Source of the DNA: Tieghemostelium lacteum
Taxonomy: Eukaryota > Evosea > Eumycetozoa > Dictyosteliales > Raperosteliaceae
Direction of reading: 5' to 3'
Length of the DNA: 64,000 nucleotides
Assembly: GCA_001606155.1 (NCBI GenBank)
Contig: LODT01000051.1
Location: forward strand, 806,001-870,000
The notes beneath the pieces were generated by a model that searched no databases, had not been told where the DNA came from, and saw only the letters and a program-made list of their open reading frames with translations. Both the position numbers and the translations under genes were made by a program. Within the stretch, counting starts at the first letter, position 1, and each line of letters opens with the position of its first letter. Shown here one piece after another: positions 20,825 to 30,556 of this stretch.

Positions 20825-22261
20825 TTACTCGTCATCCATATCAATGTCTTTTTCTCTTGTGTGACTTGAGGATTGTTGTTGATTGGACATTGAAAGATCT
20901 TCACACCAGAATCTAGAACGATGATCGTTGGAACATGTCATTAGGGTATTTTCAATTGGTGAACTTGCAATAGAACGAACAGTTTGAATGTGTCCAGTTA
21001 GTTTTTGGACGATATCACAAGTACGTGAGTTATAGACAACACAAGATTGAGGTTGTTCATCATTGGTTATAATAAAGTCTTCATTGTAATTGAAGATGGC
21101 TTGTAGACGATTTTTTGTATTTTGATTGACACCAGTGTTGATAGTGTGTACTACACGACCTGATGAGAGTTCCCATAGTTTAACTAGAGAGTCTCTACCA
21201 CATGATAATAGGTACTTCTGATTTCGAGATATCTGTACACTTGTAACTTCCTTACCGCTATGTGGCATCTGAATGGTATTAATCAACGAGAAATTAAGTG
21301 AATCCCATACTTTTATATTACCATCCTTTGAACAAGATGCAAATATACTTCCATCAAGAGAATATCTAACCATGTTTATAGAATCATGATGATGTTCGTT
21401 AATCTTTCTAGCTGTATAGGATTGGAATGTATTGACATTGTAAAGTCTAATCATATGATGTTCAGCACCTACCAACAACATATCACCAACTGGATGAAAG
21501 TTCAGTGATCTTACACTATGAGGATCCTGTATAAATTTGAAAGATCTCTTTATAGATGACTTGTAGTCATAGAATCTTATAGTGCAATCTTTAGACCCTG
21601 AAACCAGTATAGGTGCTGATGGATGAAAATCTAAATCATTAACTGGTTGTGTATGATCGTAATAGGTTCTAATTACAGGTCTGGAGGGTGCAAAATCTTC
21701 AGTTGTCTCATTCTTATTCTGATTGTAATTCTTCATTTTATCGACATCTAACAATTTAATAGAAGTATCTGAACTACCAGTTGCCAGAAACTTTCCATCC
21801 CAACTGAAACGTGCACATCTACATGCATTCTTATGAGTTGTAATGAATTTTGTTATAAAAGATACACTATTTACACTGTTGGGATTAGATACTGGGTTAT
21901 CTATATCCAAACCTGATATTTTACGGTTGAGGAAACAATCATCATTTACCGATACATTAGCATTACTATTGCTACCTGTATCACCTTGTGAACCACCTCC
22001 ATTTACACCACTATCATCATTATACTGTGATGAAATGGGACCATTTGAAGTTGATGAACTTGTTGATGATGTTCCTGTTGTTCCACCACTAGCAACGTTA
22101 CTCTTATTCTGAAATATTGTATATAATTTATTACTGCTATCTGTTCTCAATGGACACGGTATTGTTGTAGTTTGACTTAAATTTATAGCTTCATTTATAT
22201 ATCCATCATAAACTAATTGATTAATAATCAACGAATATAATTCCCTTTTATCGTCTTTCAT
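20825..22261 (-). CDS. Cleavage stimulation factor subunit 1 (CstF-50)
   Basis: Single exon, 478 aa. Residues 1-45 are the CstF-50 homodimerisation domain (KDDKRELYSLIINQLVYDGY), followed by a Gly/Ser/Asn-rich linker (about 55-115). Seven WD repeats then run to near the C-terminus (for example CRCARFSWDGKFLATGSSDT, DLDFHPSAPILVSGSKDCTI, MVRYSLDGSIFASCSKDGNI). CstF-50 belongs to the complex that binds the GU-rich downstream element in mRNA 3'-end processing. The head, linker and propeller order equals that of animal CSTF1 (431 aa); the excess is the linker and a Ser/Gln tail. It is divergent with the PRKRIP1 gene, another mRNA-processing factor, across a 199-bp spacer. Confidence 0.95.
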   Translation of the reverse strand: MKDDKRELYSLIINQLVYDGYINEAINLSQTTTIPCPLRTDSSNKLYTIFQNKSNVASGGTTGTSSTSSSTSNGPISSQYNDDSGVNGGGSQGDTGSNSNANVSVNDDCFLNRKISGLDIDNPVSNPNSVNSVSFITKFITTHKNACRCARFSWDGKFLATGSSDTSIKLLDVDKMKNYNQNKNETTEDFAPSRPVIRTYYDHTQPVNDLDFHPSAPILVSGSKDCTIRFYDYKSSIKRSFKFIQDPHSVRSLNFHPVGDMLLVGAEHHMIRLYNVNTFQSYTARKINEHHHDSINMVRYSLDGSIFASCSKDGNIKVWDSLNFSLINTIQMPHSGKEVTSVQISRNQKYLLSCGRDSLVKLWELSSGRVVHTINTGVNQNTKNRLQAIFNYNEDFIITNDEQPQSCVVYNSRTCDIVQKLTGHIQTVRSIASSPIENTLMTCSNDHRSRFWCEDLSMSNQQQSSSHTREKDIDMDDE

Positions 22262-22460
22262 TGAAATTTACAAATTAAATAATAAAAAATGAAAATCAAA
22301 AAAAAATTCAAAAAATTTAATTATCTAATTTAATTATTTAAATATTTATTTTTATTATTATTTATTTATAAATCCAATTTATAGTTTGGATACTAGATTT
22401 AGAATCTTTAAAAAAAATTTTTTTTTTAATTTTATTTGATTACTTTTTCACATCAGAATA

Positions 22461-22895
22461 ATGTCGGAAAATGCAAATAAAGAAAATGATAAAGGTACAT
22501 CCACAGGAACAGGAACAGGAATAGGAGAGGATTTTAAAATTATAGCACATATAACATCATCTACAGCTGGTAGCTGTTCTGGTGATTTTCATGTCTATAG
22601 AACACAGAGAAGAAAAGAGATTAATAGATTAGAGAAATTGGAACAAGAGGAAAAAGAAACACAAGAGAATAATGATTTTATACAACGAAGAGAAGCTATA
22701 ATCTTGGAAAATGAATTAAAAGTTAAAAAGAAAGCTGAACAAAGAAAGAAAACTAAACAAAGAAAACAACATTCTCAAATCAGAAAAAAACTAAAAGAAG
22801 CAATTAAAGAACAAGAAGAAAAACATAAACCAACTACCACTACATCAGATTCACAATTAAATAATGATATCCAAATTAAGACGACCACCAACTAA
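22461..22895 (+). CDS. PRKRIP1-like spliceosomal protein
   Basis: Single exon, 144 aa. The core SSTAGSCSGDFHVYRTQRRK (residues 35-54) is the signature of the PRKRIP1 (DUF1168) family. It is followed by a long basic/acidic helix (RLEKLEQEEKETQENNDF, then KKKAEQRKKTKQRKQ). PRKRIP1 is a nuclear, helix-rich protein of the catalytic spliceosome (C/C* complexes) that bridges RNA and protein components. Length agrees with the family core (about 180 aa in human, which has a longer tail). The N-terminal Gly/Thr repeat and C-terminal Thr run are local low complexity. Confidence 0.88.
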   Translation: MSENANKENDKGTSTGTGTGIGEDFKIIAHITSSTAGSCSGDFHVYRTQRRKEINRLEKLEQEEKETQENNDFIQRREAIILENELKVKKKAEQRKKTKQRKQHSQIRKKLKEAIKEQEEKHKPTTTTSDSQLNNDIQIKTTTN

Positions 22896-23022
22896 TTAAA
22901 TAATATTAGTTTTATGTACATAAAAATATTATATAGCAAATAAAGTATTGAAATTACTTTATATTCGAATTCCACTCCTTCATCTCCTTCTTACAACATT
23001 GATAGAATCGGTCAATGATGGT

Positions 23023-23829
23023 TTATTTTGCTTTTTTAGAGACAGTAGCTTTTTTCTTTCTATTTACAGGTTTTTTAGGTACAGGTGTATCTTTAGTTTT
23101 CTTAATTTTAGGTGCTTTTTTAACAACTATAGTTGGTGATGATGAAACATCTTCATCAATATCATTTTCAAGATTTTCTTGAGCCTCATCTATCATTTTT
23201 ACTTCAACATTGGTTATAGAGATATCAAGTGATTTAGTAGTAGTAACATTAGAGGTAGTTGAAGAACTCTTTAATGGATTATAATGACAATCAGAACAAT
23301 GATCATTACACATACCAGCATGTTGCATAAATGCATAACATGTAGTAGTACCAATGAATTTAAAACCTTTTTTCTTTAAACTTGCAGCCATTGCATCAGA
23401 TTGTGGTGAAGTAGTAATGCGGTTACTATCATTATTATGAATAGTCTTATGATTTACAAATGACCACAAATACTTTGAAAATGATTCATTACTTTCTTTC
23501 ATCTTTTGAAAGACTTTAGAGTTGTCAACTACTGAATTGAGTTTAGGTCTGTTCTTTATTAGTGCTGGATGTTTCATGAGAATGTCTATATCTTTCTCTG
23601 TCATTTTTGATATCTTTTCAGGGTCAAAATTGTGAAATGCCTTTCTGTAGTCTTCTCTCTTTTTTAATATAGTTAACCAACTCAGTCCACAAGATTGACC
23701 TTCTAAACATATACTTTCAAATAATTTAACATCATCATGCATAGGTTGTCCCCACTCTGTATCATGATATTTCAAATATTGAACATCAACAACATTACTA
23801 ATCCATTTACATCTTTTAATAGTTTGCAT
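23023..23829 (-). CDS. DNA-3-methyladenine glycosylase I (TAG), copy A
   Basis: Single exon, 268 aa. Residues 1-180 align well with E. coli Tag: RCKWISN (zinc Cys), YHDTEWGQP (zinc His), KLFESICLEGQSCGLSWL with the base-recognition Glu (E. coli Glu38), TILKKREDYRKAFHNFDPEK, and KKKGFKFIGTTTCYAFMQHA with MCNDHCSDC (zinc His and Cys). The enzyme excises 3-methyladenine from alkylated DNA. Helical HhH-family TAG is a bacterial enzyme, so presence here suggests ancient transfer from bacteria, typical for bacteria-feeding amoebae. The extra C-terminal 80 residues are Lys/Pro-rich (KKAPKIKKTKDTPVPKKP), likely a nuclear localisation/DNA-binding tail. Paralogue at 30557-31237, and a third relic at 28698-28942. 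Confidence 0.95.
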   Translation of the reverse strand: MQTIKRCKWISNVVDVQYLKYHDTEWGQPMHDDVKLFESICLEGQSCGLSWLTILKKREDYRKAFHNFDPEKISKMTEKDIDILMKHPALIKNRPKLNSVVDNSKVFQKMKESNESFSKYLWSFVNHKTIHNNDSNRITTSPQSDAMAASLKKKGFKFIGTTTCYAFMQHAGMCNDHCSDCHYNPLKSSSTTSNVTTTKSLDISITNVEVKMIDEAQENLENDIDEDVSSSPTIVVKKAPKIKKTKDTPVPKKPVNRKKKATVSKKAK

Positions 23830-24743
23830 TATTATTAAAATAACACCAAATAATTGATTTAATTTTTTTTTTAGTATTAAAATGTTTGTTGTACCTTGTA
23901 AGGTGTTATTTTAATACCAAATAATTTAAAATTTTTTCCAGGAAATTTGATTATTCAATAAAGTTTATTGTTGATAAAATTTGACACATCTCATAAATAT
24001 GAATAATATATTGAAATACTAGTAGAATACATTCTTTATCAATCCAACTTTTCTAATTTCATTTGGTTTCGTTTTAGAATCTGAAAAATCTTTACAATTA
24101 TCCAGTTGGATAATTAATTATCATGTTATATAAATCTTCAATATATATGATAGGTTTATCTTCGTTTCTATCTGGATTGGATTTCAATGAAGTTTGAAGA
24201 ATTTTCAACAGACATTTCTCTCTACCTTCTTTAGACTTTGAAGCCATTGACAATGCTGCTGGTGATGGTATTTTGAGTAAAGGTGTTAGAAATATTCAAA
24301 AAAGAATAAAGAAATATACATACATTGAACAATAATTATACAATAATATTAATCATAATCCAAGTCCACGTTCAGATGAAGAAGAAAGAGTAGTCAACTC
24401 TAAACATAATTTAGGGTTGGTTAATTTTGACTTAGGAAGAAGACATCAAATAAACATATCATAGAATATAGAATATCTAAACTATAGGGTTTTGAATATA
24501 GATTTGATTTCTAAGGTTAAATATTCAATTAATTTTTCAAACCCCTAAAATTACAAAAATAGAAATAAATCGTTTATTCATCATGATAGTTATTTTTTTA
24601 TTTACCGATTTGAAAAAAGCCACTAAAAAACTTAATAGGCTGATTTTAGACTATACAAAGAATAACGAATATTAAATAAACAAAAATTTTTTATTTTTTT
24701 CCTCTTCTTTCATATTCAACTTAACCTTAAACTTATTCAACAA
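23830..24743. other. 900-bp intergenic region with a decayed coding fragment
   Basis: Lies between divergent TAG copy A and the F-box-like gene. Positions 23927-24003 recur in the third TAG relic (28865-28942), so they belong to the duplicated TAG upstream region. At 24098-24289 a minus-strand frame reads LLKIPSPAALSMASKSKEGR and then CLLKILQTSLKSNPDRNEDK, ending LYNMIINYPTG; the internal ATG at 24247 would give 49 aa. It looks like the 3' end of an unrecognised gene, without visible 5' exons. A further plus/minus low-complexity patch is at 24361-24420. The final 200 bases are promoter-like A/T tracts. Confidence 0.4.
23834..23915. repeat. 14-bp inverted repeat at the TAG copy A start
   Basis: The arm ATTAAAATAACACC at 23834-23847 is the exact reverse complement of GGTGTTATTTTAAT at 23902-23915. 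The arms are separated by 54 bases and lie 5-90 bases upstream of the TAG start codon. The string ACCAAATAATT occurs beside both arms as a direct repeat. It could form a hairpin or be a paired factor-binding site; it may equally be a duplication scar. Confidence 0.7.
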
Positions 24744-26514
24744 ATGGAAAATAAAAATAAAAGATTAAAATCAAAAGAAATTGAAACAACAGATTTAGAA
24801 AAAAGAAATTCTATTAAAGAAATAAAAGACTATAAATTATCAAATGAAATTATTCCACACCACAAAGCATTGGAAATATTTTCATTGATATCATCATCAG
24901 ATACCAATGAAAGATTACATGCAGCACAAACACATTATTCATACCACCGAGAAAAATTTGGACATATGCTATATTATGTCGATTATTGTGGATTTCTAGT
25001 ACATTTATTCTTTGATTCTGATGAAAGAATATTTGATATATTAATTAAACACAAAGATGTTTTAATTGGAAAACCAACTTTAATATATGACATTATTCAA
25101 GATAAAAGAGTATGTCTATTATTTTTAAAATATTGTATTAATTATATTATTAACTTATCTCCTGTATTAGTTTGATTCATTTATTAAAAATATAGACGAA
25201 ATCAAATTAAAAGAAAGATTAAATGTTCTATTTCAAGTTTTATTCAATTATAAATTTATTCTAATGAAGAAATTTGAACCTGATAATATTAATGATCATC
25301 AAAAGAATTTTCTTAAACAATTTTGGGATATCTTTAATACAGAACCACCCAACTATTTCGATTATTACGAAATTTTAAATTGTATCGCTAATGAAATCGA
25401 TCCATATGAGGATAATAGTAACTCTGATAAAAATCAGCAAACAGAGGAATTAGAAGATTTTAATGACGAAGAAAGCAATGACGAAGAAAACATTACTTTA
25501 AATAACAATGACTATGACAGTGACAGTGATAAAGAAAAACAAATTAATAATGACAACCAAATAATGAAATTACAAGATATATTAATCTTGAAAATATATG
25601 GATATTTGGTAGATAATGCAAATGAATACAATGAAATTCTGCACAAATTTATACATAATGAAAAGGCAGAGTATTATAATAATTTTTTCAATGCAATGTT
25701 CGATTTAGAAAGTGTATCATTGGTATCAAAAAGATTTCACATGTTGTTCAAAAAATTAATCAACAACAATCCAGTTTGGAATTCCAGTGAATGGACTCTA
25801 TCATCTAAATTATTCGAACACTCACTCTATTCATTCACTTATCAACACACAAGATTCATTCCAAATTGTCAATTCAAAGATATATTCAATAGAATATATG
25901 AATTGGTTATAAAAACTGATGATAATGATTTGGAACAGCAGTGGACCCATAGAAATTATTTTATTCAACCACATGAAGACTATATAATTTTTGAAGAAGA
26001 AAATATGCAATTTCATTACGGATATAGTATAGGGCAATACGGATATTTTATATACCCACCACCAATGCCAAATCTAAGAATCATGACAATTCCAAATTAT
26101 CATGGTTTTGATGATAGTATTTATAATGATCTTTTCATTTATTGTATCCAATCATTTAATGTTCCAACACTAGAAATATTTAATATAGGCTTGTGTGATA
26201 GAGGAGAACTTCAAACTTGGCGTTGTTTTGAAGGTTTTATGTTAATAGAACTATTTCAACAACTCATTAAATATCATCATTCATCTTTGAAATTGGTAAA
26301 AGTTACATCTAAATCCTGGATCCACATGGTTGATGAAATTTTACAATTATTTACAAAGTATACAAACACTCAAATTCTTTTCATTTTTAATGATAAACCC
26401 TATGGTGAAAACTATGAAACTAAAGTTGAAGATGATGGCATCTATATTATAATTGATAGATTAAAACACTACTCTAACATGAAAATAAAATTAGAAGGAT
26501 ATGTAGATGAATAA
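24744..26514 (+). CDS. F-box-like dictyostelid family protein, intact copy
   Basis: Two exons, 24744..25109 and 25171..26514 (GTATGT...TTAG, 61-base intron), joined in frame through DIIQDKR|FDSFIKNIDEIKLKE to give 569 aa. The start MENKNKRLKSKEI is Lys-rich. The middle has an acidic stretch (residues about 180-220) and an F-box-like motif (KLQDILILKIYGYLVDN, then DLESVSLVSKRFHMLFKKL). The C-terminal half is leucine-rich-repeat-like (NLRIMTIPNYHGFDDSIYND, SFNVPTLEIFNIGL). The plan, F-box followed by LRR-like strands, suits a substrate adaptor for an SCF ubiquitin ligase, by inference only. An inverted decayed copy lies at 27715-28640. Confidence 0.75.
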
Positions 26515-26899
26515 TTCTATTATTTCTATCATATTAGACTATTACATTTCTGTTACTGATATATTACTTCCATATGTTACAAATTTAATATTAAAAACCT
26601 AATTTCCTAGAAAAAATTACATAGTTTTCATCAAAAATGAAAAGAATTTGAGAGTTTGTAAATAATTCTAAAATTATATAATACATATTGATCCTAGGAT
26701 GATGGTGATGAAAAATAAATTAAAATACACATTCTCAATAAATACATATATACATTCAACATTGTTCTTCTAATTCTTTTGATTCTATTGTTATTTAAAA
26801 GTTGCTTTTTAAAATTTTTATTTAAATAGATCTATAAAATGAAGAGGAAAAATTAATTTAATTTAATCTTTATAAGCTGATTTAACATAAATTATGCTA
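26515..26899. other. Intergenic, convergent 3' ends
   Basis: About 385 bases between the converging F-box-like gene and the 184-aa gene. It is AT-rich with no open frame of note; it must hold both polyadenylation regions. No repeat was recognised. Confidence 0.4.
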
Positions 26900-27505
26900 T
26901 TATAAATTCCCAAATCCAAGTTCTTGAAATTTTGCGGCAAGTTCATCTTCATCCTCTTGATAAAGCTGAAGAACTTGGTTAAATGAACGAACTTCTACAA
27001 CAACTGAATCGTGAATTTCATGAAATGTCCATCTTAGGGATATTACATATGTAAAATTATTTTTGGTGGCTATTATTTTTTTTGAATAAACACGAAAACC
27101 AGCCCTTTGTACCTCGGGATAAGTGAATAAGGATCTAGCAGTTTCTACAACTAAACAAAATTAGAAAAAATAAATGATTAAAATAGTTACATGTTACATA
27201 CTTTCATGTGATTCTTCGTTAGTAAAATGGAGATTTGTATGGTTATTTCCACCTGCTGTGTAATCTAAATTTACAACATGAGGATTTCCCATTGCAAATG
27301 GGCTTCCTGTTAACACCCAGTGTAATAAGGAAGCAATTGTTGGGTTTACATTTCTCCATCTATTGTATGAAGAAGATGAAACCTTACCTGTTCTACTAAC
27401 TATTTTGTTTAAAACACCACTGTATGTATTTACAAAATTATCTACAGTAATTTGGTTAGCCAAAAATAATAAATCAGAAGAATAAGAAGTGTGTACAGTT
27501 AACAT
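26900..27505 (-). CDS. Unknown 184-aa protein, two exons
   Basis: Exons complement(26900..27150, 27202..27505); the join SHE|IVETARSLF has a GTATGT donor and TTTAG acceptor. The start MLTVHTSYSSDLLFLANQIT is at the ATG at 27505. No signal peptide or transmembrane segment is evident. Exon 1 has YNRWRNVNPTIASLLHWVL and a Gly/Asn turn (YTAGGNNHTNLHF). Exon 2 has beta-rich YVISLRWTFHEIHDSVVVEV and an acidic end (LYQEDEDELAAKFQELGFGN L-stop). The alternating hydrophobic pattern suggests an alpha/beta fold such as SnoaL/NTF2-like, but that is only a guess. I do not recognise the family. It sits between the F-box-like gene and its decayed copy, inside the rearranged block. Confidence 0.65.
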
Positions 27506-27714
27506 TATACAATTAATTTTTTAAAATGAAATCAATTTTTTTTTGAGTTCTTAAATCTATTCAAAAAAAAATATCTAATCATCTAAAATCTTGTAAAATG
27601 GAAAATCTAGATCGACATAAAAATAATCCTTTAACCATCTTCATCTTCGGTGAAATTCAAAAATCTAGAACAAATACTCCACAACATTGATGAAATAAAA
27701 ATTCCTGGATTGAG

Positions 27715-28640
27715 TTGAATAAGTTCTATTAACATTTTCTCCTCAAAATAAAGCCAATTTTGAATTTCTGAAGTATATCCCAAACCTATATTAAATATTT
27801 CTAGTGTTGGAACATTAAATGATTGGATACAATAAATGAAAAGATCATTATAAATACTATCATCAAAACCATGGTAATTTAGAATTGTCATGATACTTAG
27901 ATTTGGCATTGGTGGTGGGTATATAAAATAACCATATTGCTCTATACTATATCCGTAATGAATTGGCATTTTTTATTTTCATCCTGAAAAATTATATAGT
28001 CTTCATGAGGTTAAATAAAATATTTTCTATGTTCCAAATCAGTTTCAATAGTTTTTATAACCAATTCATATATTCGATTGAATATATCTTTGAAATTCAA
28101 CAATTTGGAATGAATCTTGTGTGTTGATAGGTGAATGAATAGAGTGAGTGTTCGAAATATTTAGATGATAGAGTAAATTCACTGGAATTCCAAACTGGAT
28201 TGTTGTTGATTAATTTTTTGAACAACATGTGAAATCTTTTTGATACCAATGATACACTTTCTAAATCGTAAATTGAATCTGCAAAATTATTTGAGTTCTC
28301 TTCCTTATCAAAAAGCTCTAATTTGTTCAGAAATTCATTGTATTCATTTGCTTTATCTAATAAAATATCCAAATATTTTCAAGATTAATAGATCTTGTAA
28401 TTTCAATATTTGGTTGTTTATCACTGTCACTATCATAATTATTGTTATTTAAAGTAATTTTTTCATCATCATTGCTTTCTTCATCATTAAAATCTTCTAT
28501 TTCCTCTGTTTGCTGATTTTTATCAGAGTTACTATTATCCTCAAATGGATCGATCCTAGGATACAATTTAAAATGTCGAAAATCAATCGTAGGGTGGTTG
28601 TTTTATCAAAGATATCCCAAAATTGTTAAGAAAAATCTTG
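27715..28640 (-). pseudogene. Decayed inverted copy of the F-box-like gene
   Basis: The minus strand matches 25290-26260 of the intact gene along its length: FWDIFD near 28610, the acidic SDKNQQTEEIEDFNDEE, the F-box part DLESVSLVSKRFHMLFKKLI, SLYSFTYQHTRFIPNC and MPNLSIMTILNYHGFDDSIY. The frame is broken at several places, for example between 28372 and 28357 and across 27970-28096, where the sequence corresponding to the RIYELVIK...EEENMQ section is damaged. Both ends are truncated: the first exon and the last third are missing. It is a host gene duplicate in opposite orientation about 2 kb from its parent. Confidence 0.88.
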
Positions 28641-28697
28641 GGTTTATTATTTAATGTGTCTAGGTGATATATAGAAGTAACAATTTGTTCAGAAAGT

Positions 28698-28942
28698 CTA
28701 TTTCTATGTCATTTTGATATCGATAGTCGTCTCTCTTTTTTAATATAGTTAACCAACATACACTTTCAAATAATTTAACATAATTCGTGCATAGGTTGTC
28801 CCCACTCTGTATCAAATATTGTAAACCCATTTTAAACAAAAATGTACAGAGACAGATAATTAAAATTTTTTCCAGGAAATTTGGTTATTCACTAAAAGTT
28901 TATTGTTGACATTTGACAACATCTCATAAAGAATATAAACAA
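28698..28942 (-). pseudogene. Third TAG relic with its upstream region
   Basis: Bases 28735-28830 repeat the 5' part of TAG copy A (23656-23785): CTCTCTTTTTTAATATAGTT is identical, and the downstream strings coding the 'DVKLFES' and 'WGQPMH' regions are recognisable. A deletion of about 27 bases removes the ICLEGQSCG segment, and the start codon region is scrambled. Bases 28860-28942 repeat the noncoding TAG upstream region (23927-24003). This is therefore a truncated duplicate of promoter plus first 60 codons, not a functional gene. Confidence 0.85.
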
Positions 28943-28980
28943 AGAATAATTCTTTTTGATTTTAAATTATACATGATTGT

Positions 28981-30146
28981 TTATAATGCGTAGTATAATA
29001 AGTAATCAGATGCTGTTTCCTCCAAAAAGTTTTCAATTTCGATGGTTTGTGATACAGTTTCAGTTTCCAAGTTATAAAGAGTGAAGAGGAAATTCTTGGA
29101 ACTGGTAACATATTTTCCACCAATGAATACAATATTTTGTTGATCTTGAGTGATAAACATTTGTGAGGCAAAGGTATCAAATGACTCGTTCTTGTAGAGT
29201 AATTTAACTTTGGCAGTATCAGTACCCAAAATTACTTTGAATAGATAGTTGTATCCATAACTTGCGGCAGCATATAGATAGATTTGACCATTTATATACA
29301 ATGGAATTGGTGAGGTTGCAGTAACTGAATTCAAATAGTCAAATTGATCAATGAGATAGGTAACTGATGTGTTAGTCGAAAGATCATATACCATCAATGT
29401 TGGAGCCATACCAACACCATTGGAATCATAGTAAAACAACAAGACTTGGTTCTCCAAATAAGTTGTAAAACCTGGCAAAGTATTTGCCAATGGAATAGAA
29501 TCAGTAAAGATATATGTACTATATATACACAAAAATTAGTATTAAACCCAAGACCCATTTTATCTGTAAAAACCTATCATACATACATATCGCCATTATT
29601 GCTTAGATCATAGACAACAATAGTGTTATTTGGGGACACCTCAGAAAGACCAGCAGTTATGAGTATATTGGCAGCCTTATCATAATAATTTGGAACCATT
29701 AAAAATTCAAAAGTTTGAAAATAAGTGTTGGGTAATTCCTCTATTGGGGTAAGACTCTTATTGGCAAAAAAGAATCTTCCAGTGTAATAATTATCGTTTC
29801 CAGTTAAATTAGTGTAAAATGTATCAAACTAAATATTTAATAATTAATATATAAATTTTTTTACAAAAAAAGAATTATTATATTTACTTACATATTCTGA
29901 ATTTCCACCAAGTACACCAATGTATTCAACATAACCTTCAACATCGGTTGAATAGTTATACATTTTACCAGTATTTAAATCAAAAACGATGGCTTCAATG
30001 AAAGGGTAGACTTCAGGTGCACTAAACATGGTGATTATAGGTAACCCTGTATCGGATGATGATGGTGTTATTTGACATTGAACAACATTATTCATAGCAA
30101 ATAGAGATAATGTTAAAATTAATAGTATTGTTAGAGTTAGTTTCAT
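28981..30146 (-). CDS. Secreted beta-propeller-like dictyostelid protein, 344 aa
   Basis: Exons complement(28981..29518, 29587..29828, 29892..30146), with GTAAGT and GTATGT donors and TAG acceptors, all in frame. The start at 30146 gives a clear signal peptide, MKLTLTILLILTLSLFAM, cleaved near QCQ. An upstream in-frame ATG at 30170 would add MHVTSLKI and spoil it. The mature chain is beta-rich with repeated blade-like units (IIVFDLNTGKMYNYS-type, NTIVVYDLSNNGD, LMVYDLSTNTSV, LFTLYNLETETVS) and many N-x-S/T sites. Only one Cys is seen in the signal region. A secreted or surface beta-propeller is likely. Such families are numerous in dictyostelids and mostly of unknown role. Confidence 0.75.
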
Positions 30147-30556
30147 TATTTTGAGGGATGTGACGTGCATTGAACAATGATGATGAGGTAAAATGAAAAA
30201 TATCTTTTAATTTTTTATTGAAAGTAGTTTTCATAAAATATCTGTTTTTGATTGAAAAATATCTCTAACAATTGTCGTCACAAATTACCATGAAAACTTT
30301 CATGAGAAATTTATTTATTTTATTCACTTTTTCACTGGAATTGGCACCAAAGAATTCCAAAAGCCGTACTACATACAATATTGAAAAAAAAATCTTATCA
30401 GATTTCTGAAAATTTCGTCATCACTTTTATTGAGTGTATTTTGGAAACCAATTTACTTTTTTCTTGGAAAAATTCTCACTAAATGACCTTTCAATTTTCA
30501 TTATAAAATTTCATCTTATCTTAACAGGATTTTTAATATAAAAGAAATTTCTTTAA
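30147..30556. other. Divergent promoter region, secreted protein / TAG copy B
   Basis: About 410 bases between two divergent starts. The sequence is AT-rich and contains no coding frame. I found no match to the TAG copy A upstream region here, so the two intact TAG genes do not share obvious promoter sequence. Confidence 0.4.

Noticed and set aside
23834-23915. Inverted repeat as terminal repeats of a miniature transposon
   Set aside because: The total length of about 80 bp and the absence of a clear target-site duplication do not support this; kept only as a repeat.
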